Assembly (NCBI RefSeq): GCF_000712055.1
Contig: NZ_JOOA01000002.1
Coordinates: forward strand, 744,001 to 808,000
DNA from: Ruminococcus sp. HUN007
GTDB taxonomy: Bacteria; Bacillota; Clostridia; Oscillospirales; Ruminococcaceae
Direction: 5' to 3'
DNA: 64,000 bases
Shown here: piece after piece, positions 34,260 through 41,619 of the stretch
How the letters are laid out: the number at the start of each line of letters is the position of its first letter
Position numbering within the stretch: position 1 is the first letter of the stretch
Notes under the pieces: generated by a model
The model's input: the letters and a program-made list of their open reading frames with translations, nothing else
Told to the model about the DNA's origin: nothing
The model's database searches: none
Program-made: the position numbers and the translations under genes

Positions 34260-35966
34260 TCAGAGATTTGCGTTGAAAAGATTCTTTAACTGATAAACGA
34301 CGTCTTCGCTTGCCGCATCAATACTTGCCGCTTCGTTTATAGATGAGATCTTTTTGAGTTCATCAAGGTCTGCGTTGTATCCGATAGTATAGATCGGTGT
34401 TTTTAAGCTCTTTACGGCTGCCCTGATATCGTTGAATGATGCCCCTACATTCTGTTCGCCGTCACTCAGAAGGAATATCATTGGCTGAACGTTCGGTGTG
34501 GTTTTCATAAACTCATCAAGCATAATTGAAGCCTGGGCAAGAGCCGAGTAAGTCGCTGTGCTTCCTGAAGCATGCAGCTGATCGACCGCACCCTGGAAAA
34601 GCGCCTGCTGATTGATGTCGAAAATGCCGATAGGAAGATCTATGTTCACGTCGGATGCATAGCTTATTACGCCGACATAATTTGTGGTGTTGATATAACG
34701 GATACTGTTTGTAAGCGAACTCTTGAGTGCATTTATAGGTTCACCGGACATTGAGCCTGATGTATCGAGCACGAATACTGCAGCGATCGGTTTTGCTGTA
34801 TTCTTGTTCTTCTTCCATACCTTCTGCATCTGTGACCATTTCTGGCCGTCAGTAGCAGGGATGCTGTCCTTATAGCTGTCAAGCTGGTTAAAGCCGTAAT
34901 CTGTCGAACGCTTTTTCGCAGCATCTGTTGAACAGTAAGCGCTGAAAGCTTTAAGCAGATCCGTTTTTTCAGCTGAAATGCCCTTTACTGCATAGAGCGG
35001 ATTATCGTGTCTTATACCGTAAGGAAGAAATTCATAATTATTCTTAAGGTCAATGTTATTATAGTAACCCTGATATTCAAGAATAAAGCTTGTGAAAGTA
35101 TTGTTCGATGCAGCGTCTCTCATCTGAAGAGTGTTGTAGGCTACAAAAGGAACGTTATTCTGGAACTTGTTGAAGCCTTCAACTGCTGCAGCACTCAGCG
35201 GGTCAGCCTTGTCGTAGCTGTAGAGTGTTGCCGCAAGGAAATTAAGTCCTGATGTACTTGAAAACGGATTTGTGTAACCCGCTGTGATTTTTCCTTCTTC
35301 AGTTGCAGTGATAACAGTCTGAATATCCACACTGCCGTACTGTGATTCAAGATCACTGTATGTCTTTTTGTCGATAAGTACACCTGCAACGTTTCCGACC
35401 ATTCTTTCAGAAATGAGTTCAAGCTTTGTACCGCTGAATTCAAGCATATCCGCCCACATGGATGCTGACGGAGTAATAGCATCAGGAACATAGACTCCTG
35501 ACTCAATATAATCTATCTGTGTGCCGGATGAAACTGAACGCAGAGCAATGCCGGCTGTTTTTCCGTCAACCTGCTGGTTGCTGTCGTTGTATTCTTCAGC
35601 GAGTTCCTTAAGCCATCCGTCTGTACCGGAACCTGCCTTTTCAGGTGAACTGAAAATCTCGACAACAAGTTCCTTGCCTGAAGGTTTTACTACAAGCGGA
35701 TAGGATGTATCGATGTCAGGGAGCTCCTCTCTGGAGGTAACTGCATCATATGAAACAGTTCCTTTCGGAGCATGGTTCTCGGTTACTGAAACTCTGCCGG
35801 CTGCCTTTGAAAATACTTTGAGTGCTTCCGCTGATGAGATCTCTGATATTCCTGATTTATCATTCCCCGCCGGTTTGTCATTTCCCGTTACAGCGAAAAC
35901 TATACCCAGTATTGCGCCTATAAGGCATATTACTGCGCTGATAACTATTACTGGTCCTTTTTTCAT
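34260..35966 (-). CDS. Membrane-anchored protein with solute-binding and VWA domains
   Basis: The 568-residue protein has an N-terminal membrane anchor (about 5-27), an extracellular solute-binding-like domain (about 95-375, with VVEIFSSPEKAG, SGTDGWLKELAEEYN, TPSASMWADM) and a C-terminal VWA domain (about 395-565) with an intact MIDAS (VLDTSGSMSG) and LLSDGEQN. The two-domain combination suggests a secreted sensor or adhesion platform whose VWA binds a partner in a metal-dependent way. It starts 6 bases after the stop of the upstream gene. Confidence 0.85.
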   Translation of the reverse strand: MKKGPVIVISAVICLIGAILGIVFAVTGNDKPAGNDKSGISEISSAEALKVFSKAAGRVSVTENHAPKGTVSYDAVTSREELPDIDTSYPLVVKPSGKELVVEIFSSPEKAGSGTDGWLKELAEEYNDSNQQVDGKTAGIALRSVSSGTQIDYIESGVYVPDAITPSASMWADMLEFSGTKLELISERMVGNVAGVLIDKKTYSDLESQYGSVDIQTVITATEEGKITAGYTNPFSSTSGLNFLAATLYSYDKADPLSAAAVEGFNKFQNNVPFVAYNTLQMRDAASNNTFTSFILEYQGYYNNIDLKNNYEFLPYGIRHDNPLYAVKGISAEKTDLLKAFSAYCSTDAAKKRSTDYGFNQLDSYKDSIPATDGQKWSQMQKVWKKNKNTAKPIAAVFVLDTSGSMSGEPINALKSSLTNSIRYINTTNYVGVISYASDVNIDLPIGIFDINQQALFQGAVDQLHASGSTATYSALAQASIMLDEFMKTTPNVQPMIFLLSDGEQNVGASFNDIRAAVKSLKTPIYTIGYNADLDELKKISSINEAASIDAASEDVVYQLKNLFNANL

Positions 35967-35971
35967 GAGTT

Positions 35972-36688
35972 TTACATCTGCCTTTCTTTAATTTTTTTAT
36001 AATTCTGTGTCTGTTCCACAAGTCTGGTCACTTTTTCAAGAGGCACATCTGAAATGTCATCAAGATTGACAAGCTCATGCATAAGATCATCAATGTGATC
36101 AATTACAACATAGTTTTTCTGGTAAAGATCATCCACCTCAGAAATATATTCATCTGCATGTTCATCGTTTCTGTTATCACTCCAGTTCTTATAGTCGAAC
36201 ACCTCAATACGCTTTTTTATTCCGCCGAGATTATTGTTGAATATCTTCATTACCTCATCAAGCGTACTCATGTAAGTGTTATAGGTAAGATCTTCAGTCG
36301 AAAACGAATCGCGGAGAAGTTTCCGGATATTATCGTTTTTCTGCTTCATGCTGACACAAAGGTCATATATATCTCTTTTTCTGCTTTCAAACGGTCCGAG
36401 ATTAGCTCCGGCCATTCTTCTGTAAAAATCAGTGAATTCTTCAAGTCTTCTTACTTCTGACACTGGTGCCTTTGTTTCTATGGCAGGAAGCTCACTTATC
36501 TTCGCCGCCTGAAGAGCACTTATAGTCAGATAAATAACGAGACCTATCATCAAAAGCATTATAACTATCCCTGCAGCTGTACGCAGAGGGTTTCCGTTTA
36601 TAAGATGAAGACCGAATCTGGAATAGATAAGTACCACTGCAAGAAGAAATCCGCCGTAAACAGGTATAAGTTTTTTAAGGTATTTCAT
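35972..36688 (-). CDS. Membrane protein with cytoplasmic coiled-coil, first gene of the VWA operon
   Basis: The 238-residue protein has two membrane segments (about 9-25 and 36-62) and a long helical C-terminal region (80-238). Two N-terminal membrane passes followed by helices recall XpaC-like proteins that accompany TelA/VWA genes, but the resemblance is only architectural. It is preceded by a promoter at 36731-36759 and followed directly by the VWA gene. Confidence 0.6.
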   Translation of the reverse strand: MKYLKKLIPVYGGFLLAVVLIYSRFGLHLINGNPLRTAAGIVIMLLMIGLVIYLTISALQAAKISELPAIETKAPVSEVRRLEEFTDFYRRMAGANLGPFESRKRDIYDLCVSMKQKNDNIRKLLRDSFSTEDLTYNTYMSTLDEVMKIFNNNLGGIKKRIEVFDYKNWSDNRNDEHADEYISEVDDLYQKNYVVIDHIDDLMHELVNLDDISDVPLEKVTRLVEQTQNYKKIKERQM

Positions 36689-36730
36689 CTCTTTCCACCT
36701 ACTTTCCTCCTGTAAATTATCACAAATATT

Positions 36731-36759
36731 ATTTTACCACATATTTTTCTTATTGTAAA
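36731..36759 (-). promoter_or_regulatory. Promoter of the VWA operon
   Basis: On the minus strand TTTACA (36754-36759), a 17-bp spacer ending TGG, and TAAAAT (36731-36736). Confidence 0.7.
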
Positions 36760-36840
36760 TAAAAAAAGAAGTTCATTTTAAGCTCATCTGCGGTTTCAAG
36801 GCACCCTGACGGAAAAATCCGCAGGGCCGGAAAAATAAAA

Positions 36841-36889
36841 ACACCCCTTCAGAAGACCTTGAAAAAACGGTCATCACCGAAGGGGTGAA
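36841..36889 (-). terminator. Terminator of the zinc-ribbon gene
   Basis: On the minus strand CACCCCTTC pairs with GAAGGGGTG around an inner GACC/GGTC stem and TTTTTATTTTT follows. Confidence 0.85.
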
Positions 36890-36921
36890 ATTATTTCATT
36901 ATCATTATCCAACATAAATAA

Positions 36922-37539
36922 TCAGCTTATCTTTCTTGCACTTCTGTAGTAAGGTCTGAATGTTTCCCTGACTTCATCGAGCATTTCTTTGTATTTTCTG
37001 TATTCTGCCGAACCTGTATCATCTGTGATCAGTTCGTCACGGTTTACCCGGATCGGAATTACACTGAACCATGGCGAATCGATGGTGAGAATGAAACTGA
37101 AATTACAGCTTACATAACCGTCAGGCACTTCGTTTTCAATGCCTTCCGAGCTTTCGTAATAATCACCTGAATCGATAACTTCAATGTACTCATCAAAACC
37201 TGTGATCTGGTCAAAATGAATTACATCCGGCTGGTACTTTGTCCACTTGTCTCCTTCTGCAGCGAAAAGAACAAGCTTGTTTTTGTCGTCGATCACAATA
37301 CGCTCTTTTTCCCCTATGATGCGTGTGATCTGGAACTTTTCAAGAAGTTCCGAACTCTCCTTTCTGTACTCCAGATGTTCTTTCAGCTTTTCAGCATCAG
37401 TAAATCTGGTGTACTTGACCAGCGGTGAGATCTGATGGCTGCATTTTTCACAGATAAAACCGCAAGGCAGCTTTTTTCTGTAGAAGGCCCCGATATTCTC
37501 TCCGCACGCACAACATTTCTTCTTACCAAACAAACTCAT
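36922..37539 (-). CDS. DUF4428-like zinc-ribbon protein
   Basis: The 205-residue cytosolic protein has an N-terminal zinc ribbon (CCACGENIG and FICEKCSHQ, about residues 8-35), then a domain with a PH-like or SHOCT-associated look (RIIGEKERIVIDDKNKLV). It resembles the DUF4428 family. ATG 37539 is chosen because GGGGAT lies 8 bases upstream; the in-frame start at 37587 has no ribosome site. The function is unknown. Confidence 0.7.
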   Translation of the reverse strand: MSLFGKKKCCACGENIGAFYRKKLPCGFICEKCSHQISPLVKYTRFTDAEKLKEHLEYRKESSELLEKFQITRIIGEKERIVIDDKNKLVLFAAEGDKWTKYQPDVIHFDQITGFDEYIEVIDSGDYYESSEGIENEVPDGYVSCNFSFILTIDSPWFSVIPIRVNRDELITDDTGSAEYRKYKEMLDEVRETFRPYYRSARKIS

Positions 37540-37649
37540 AAAATCATCCCCTGTTCTTAAAAAATCATAAAACCCTTTGATTCCCATTTCATGTCAGTAA
37601 TTTACTGCTACATTATCAAAACCGACATGATTATCAAAATCTTGTTATT

Positions 37650-37678
37650 ATTATAACATTATCTGTGCAATATTACAA
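37650..37678 (-). promoter_or_regulatory. Promoter of the zinc-ribbon gene
   Basis: On the minus strand TTGTAA (37673-37678), a 17-bp spacer ending TGT, and TATAAT (37650-37655). Confidence 0.65.
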
Positions 37679-37836
37679 CATATTAATACAGAAAATTTCC
37701 AGTATCTTTTTTGAACATATCACACAACATCTGATGATTAAAGAGCTTATTTATTTCAATTTGGTTACAGAACGATTTCATTTCAGAATCATTAGTTACG
37801 GCAGCATTAATTGTACTCTTTTCAAACAATACAAAT

Positions 37837-37876
37837 TACGGATGAAACGTCAAAATACGACGATATCATCCGTAAT
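37837..37876 (-). terminator. Terminator overlapping the end of the M23 peptidase gene
   Basis: TTACGGATGA pairs with TCATCCGTAA; the stem includes the last codons and stop of the gene. Confidence 0.6.
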
Positions 37877-39272
37877 TGATATATGTATAACTGTCCGGAT
37901 TTGTCTTCTCTCCGTTCTTTCTGACTTCAAAATGGAGATGTGGTCCTGTTGAATATCCGGTAGAACCCACCAGTCCTATGAGCTGACCTTTTCTTACATG
38001 CTCGCCCTCGGAAACATAGATGGTGTAGCAGTGTGCATAAACTGTCTGGTAAACGCCATCATCGTGCTGAAGAACTATGTAGTTGCCGTATCCGCCGCCG
38101 CATCCGCAGCTGTAGTTCTTTCCGTATGAATGTGTGCAGTAGTTGCATGCCGTAACTACCGTACCGTTTTCAGCAGCATAGATCTTTGCGAATTCGATAG
38201 TGTCGTTCGGGTTTCCCTGAATATCAATCGCCTTGTGATCACTCTGGTCAAACTCTCTGTATCCGTAAAAGCTTGAATGACTTGTATATCCCGGCACCGG
38301 CCAGAGCATGTTCGCTGACGATGAAGATACATTTATCTGTGAAGGTCCTGTGTTTTTCTTCTTTACTCCTCCGGGTATCGTCTTCTGTTTACGGGCTTCC
38401 TCCTCGAGTTTTTCCATTTCTTCCTTGAGTCTCGCCTGTTCTGCCTTTATGGCCTTTGTGATCTTCTCCTGTTCCTTCTGCTTTTCAGCAACAGCAGCTT
38501 TTTGGGCATCGTATTCATTTTTGTACCGGTTCTTCTCTTCCGTGATCTTTTCGAGTTCAGACCTGATGTTTTCATAGTCTTCCTTCATTTCCGCCAGTTC
38601 TTCATCCAGTTCAGCTTTTCTTTCCGATACTGAAGCAAGGTTTTCGTCAACTATCTGTTTTTTGAACTTCAGCTGGTCATCCAGAACACTGAGTTCTTCC
38701 AGCTTCTTTTCAAGTGCGTCAAGTGTCTTCCTGTCCTTTTCCGCGATCCTTGAAACAAGTTCAGCTCTTGAAATTATCTCGGAAACGCTTGAAGAACCCA
38801 TAAGAACAGAGGAAAGATTATCCGGCTTTGACATATACGAAACACGGAGACGCTGCTTGAACAGCTTAAGTGCTTCTTCCGTATCCTCACGAAAGCCCGA
38901 CATTTCCGACTCGATATCCGTCATCATTTCACTTGTATTATAAGCTTCAGTCTCGAGCATGTTTATCTGACGGACAGTGCATTCGAGATTTTCATTTCTC
39001 AGTGCCATCTTTTCATCAAGCTTTTTTATATATTCCTTTTTGGCACTTTCACTTTTCGAAGCAGCCTCATACTGCTTTCTTGCCTGCTCAATTCCCCTCT
39101 GAAGCGTATCAAGCCTGACGTTGTTCTTTACCTTCAGTGTGTCAAGCTCATTCAGCGACTTGTTCTCAAGAAGGTCTTTTCCGTCATCCTCGGAGCTTAC
39201 AAAACCTGTCCCGATCTGCATTACAAGAAGAAATGCCGTGACCAGAACACCAATTCTTTTCCTTAATTTCAT
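37866..39272 (-). CDS. Secreted M23 peptidase with coiled-coil (EnvC/NlpD-like)
   Basis: The 468-residue protein has a signal peptide (about 1-27), a long coiled-coil region (about 35-295) and a LytM/M23 domain (about 325-465). The zinc ligands H and D are visible in SDHKAIDIQG and the second His pair in GPHLHFEVR, with VYAHCY between, so the peptidase should be active. A Cys-rich insert (CNYCTHSYGKNYSCGCGGG) inside the domain is notable. Coiled-coil plus M23 proteins cut peptidoglycan cross-bridges at division. It lies 51 bases after the REC-GGDEF gene on the same strand. Confidence 0.92.
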   Translation of the reverse strand: MKLRKRIGVLVTAFLLVMQIGTGFVSSEDDGKDLLENKSLNELDTLKVKNNVRLDTLQRGIEQARKQYEAASKSESAKKEYIKKLDEKMALRNENLECTVRQINMLETEAYNTSEMMTDIESEMSGFREDTEEALKLFKQRLRVSYMSKPDNLSSVLMGSSSVSEIISRAELVSRIAEKDRKTLDALEKKLEELSVLDDQLKFKKQIVDENLASVSERKAELDEELAEMKEDYENIRSELEKITEEKNRYKNEYDAQKAAVAEKQKEQEKITKAIKAEQARLKEEMEKLEEEARKQKTIPGGVKKKNTGPSQINVSSSSANMLWPVPGYTSHSSFYGYREFDQSDHKAIDIQGNPNDTIEFAKIYAAENGTVVTACNYCTHSYGKNYSCGCGGGYGNYIVLQHDDGVYQTVYAHCYTIYVSEGEHVRKGQLIGLVGSTGYSTGPHLHFEVRKNGEKTNPDSYTYINYG

Positions 39273-39323
39273 TTTTTCATCCCTATACGCCTTAGTAATG
39301 TTGTTTTCCCGGGGAACCGCTTA

Positions 39324-40697
39324 TCAGTCAGTGCATCCCTGACCTTTGCTTTCAAGCCGTTCCGTCTCATAACGGATATCAACCTCAGGACCGGTATATA
39401 TGCTTCTGAAATTGTCCATTATTCTGCCTGCGATCTGCCCGCAGTCCTCCTCATCAGCATTCATAAGCACAACGAGTATCTGCCTTCCTGAATATCTGGT
39501 CGATACATCAACACGCCTGAGAGACGCAAAAACAGCCTTTTCAAATATTTCAAGCGTTCTTTCATAATCTGTGTCATGACTTACAGGAAAAGTAAAGGTG
39601 AACAGCAGAGTCTGAACATCACTCGCACTGCGTCTGACTATACGTCTGATAAAATTGTACACATGGCTGAACGATTCAAGATTGAGAATATATGAACCGT
39701 TGCTGGCATCTGAACGGGCAAGATAATCATTAAGATATCCCAGATCAACAAGATTTTCTGTACGTTTTTTGTCATCAGCTTTTTCATCACGGTAAAAATG
39801 GAAGGCTCCCTTACCGTTCTGTTTCACGAAATACAGTGCCTTGTCAGCACTGTGGCAAAGCGAAGCAAAATCATCGCCGTCAGTCGGGAAGAACGATATG
39901 CCGACCGATGCAGTCGTACCGGTATTGTATCCTGCGTCATGGACTTTTGCGGTCAGATCTTCAATTATTGCTCCGGCAAGCGCACTGAGTTCTTCGGCAG
40001 ATCTGCTTTTCTTTATAAACATGACAAATTCGTCACCGCCAAGACGGCAGATCACATCGCCCTCCCCGGAATGTTCCTCCAGCGTCCGGGCAAACATTTT
40101 AAGCACACTGTCTCCGGCAGCATGGCCGTATACATCATTTATTATCTTAAAATTGTCCATGTCTATCATGAACAGTGTTCCGTTTCCTTCCGAAGAAAGC
40201 AGACTGTTGACCGCTTCAGCCGCTGAATTTCTGTTAAGCAGTCCGGTAAGTCCGTCATGGCTGGAGCGCTCCCGCATAACTGAAACTTCCTGTATCTTCT
40301 GGTCGAGCTTGCGGCGAAGGCTGGTCCTCAGTTCTTCAAGTTCAAGTATTCTGCTTATTCTTGAACGCATTACAAGCGGAATAAAAGGCTTGGTGATAAA
40401 ATCAACAGCACCGGCTTCAAGGCAGCGGCATTCAGTTTCTGCTTCGCTGTCTGCTGTAAGGAAAATAACAGGAACATACTGAAGCCTGTCGTCTTTTCTT
40501 ATAGCTGTCATTACTTCATAGCCATCCATATCAGGCATGTTTATATCAAGAAGAATGAGGTCCGGTATATTTGATGCAAGGAAACGAAGCGCCTGATCTC
40601 CGGATAGTACGGCGGTGATTCTGTACACATCGCTCAGAGCATTGCGGGCCATTGTGAGATTGGTCTTGTCGTCGTCAACTATTAGAAGATGCTTCAT
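39324..40697 (-). CDS. Response regulator with GGDEF and a degenerate second GGDEF domain
   Basis: The 457-residue protein has a receiver (1-125; phosphoacceptor Asp in LILLDINMP, Lys in ITKPF), an intact diguanylate cyclase domain (about 140-305; RLGGDEFVMF) and a third domain (about 320-445) that follows the same pattern but reads RYSGRQILVVL at the signature. It should make cyclic di-GMP on phosphorylation, with the last domain as a possible sensor or dimerisation copy. It follows degV by 52 bases in what looks like one operon led by the 44453 kinase. Confidence 0.92.
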   Translation of the reverse strand: MKHLLIVDDDKTNLTMARNALSDVYRITAVLSGDQALRFLASNIPDLILLDINMPDMDGYEVMTAIRKDDRLQYVPVIFLTADSEAETECRCLEAGAVDFITKPFIPLVMRSRISRILELEELRTSLRRKLDQKIQEVSVMRERSSHDGLTGLLNRNSAAEAVNSLLSSEGNGTLFMIDMDNFKIINDVYGHAAGDSVLKMFARTLEEHSGEGDVICRLGGDEFVMFIKKSRSAEELSALAGAIIEDLTAKVHDAGYNTGTTASVGISFFPTDGDDFASLCHSADKALYFVKQNGKGAFHFYRDEKADDKKRTENLVDLGYLNDYLARSDASNGSYILNLESFSHVYNFIRRIVRRSASDVQTLLFTFTFPVSHDTDYERTLEIFEKAVFASLRRVDVSTRYSGRQILVVLMNADEEDCGQIAGRIMDNFRSIYTGPEVDIRYETERLESKGQGCTD

Positions 40698-40749
40698 GTT
40701 ATCATCCTTTCGTATATAATTTTATTATTCATGGAACACTGAACCTCCG

Positions 40750-41619
40750 TCACTGCTTTTTCACATACACCACACCAACGCTGTGCGGTCCGCAGTTACA
40801 CGACACGGCAGCCGATGATTCTGCAACGCAGACGTTAGTGAATAATCCGCTTTTTTCAAAACGCTTGTGCATCGTATCCATCTCACGGAACAGGCATCCT
40901 GCGTGTATAAGGTAAACTCTTTCAGGATCAGCCTCTTCAGAATTACGCACCTTTCTTATAATGGAATTGATAAAGCGAAGTTCCGTGTTCTGATAATCTC
41001 CCTTGTAAAACTTTTTAGCGACCATGCGGCCGTGCCTGAGTTCAAATACAGGGTGTATCGAAAACAGCGAGCAGAGTTTGTATGTAATATTCCCCACACG
41101 CCCGTTTCTGCGGAGATTCTCCAGATCTTTTATAAGAAACTGAGTTACAATCTTGCTTCGGTACTCTGTAAGTTCAGTTATTATTCTGTCGGGAGATGAA
41201 CAGCACTCGGCAAGTGAACACGCCTTCAGCACTATAAATCCTGTCCCCATGGAAAGATGCTTCGAATCAAATATACGGATGTTCTTTGCGTTTTCTCCCA
41301 TTATCCTCAGTGCTTCACAGCAATTTCTGTAGGAACGGCTTATCTCCGAACTCATGCATATATGAATGATATTATCCGCCTCTTCAAGATGCTCAGTAAA
41401 AAATCTGATACAGTCATCAACAGAAGGCGCTTCACTTCGTATCGAACCTCCGCTGCTCATGTGTTCAAACACATTGTTCGCTGTGATCTCCTCACGGTCA
41501 AGAAAACATCCACGTTCTGTTATAATGTTGAACGGCAGTGTTCCTATACCATACTGTTTAAGAAGTTCATCGGAAAGATCACTTGTACAGTCCGCAGTTA
41601 TCTGAATTTTCTTTTTCAT
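40750..41619 (-). CDS. DegV family fatty-acid-binding protein
   Basis: The 289-residue protein has the DegV fold: ITADCTSDLSDEL at the N-terminus, ICMSSEISRSYRN, IFDSKHLSMGTG and a second-domain segment LENLRRNGRVGN. DegV proteins bind fatty acids and deliver them to fatty acid kinase in Firmicutes. The start overlaps the stop of the hybrid kinase gene by ATGA, an unusual pairing that suggests coupled expression. Confidence 0.9.
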   Translation of the reverse strand: MKKKIQITADCTSDLSDELLKQYGIGTLPFNIITERGCFLDREEITANNVFEHMSSGGSIRSEAPSVDDCIRFFTEHLEEADNIIHICMSSEISRSYRNCCEALRIMGENAKNIRIFDSKHLSMGTGFIVLKACSLAECCSSPDRIITELTEYRSKIVTQFLIKDLENLRRNGRVGNITYKLCSLFSIHPVFELRHGRMVAKKFYKGDYQNTELRFINSIIRKVRNSEEADPERVYLIHAGCLFREMDTMHKRFEKSGLFTNVCVAESSAAVSCNCGPHSVGVVYVKKQ

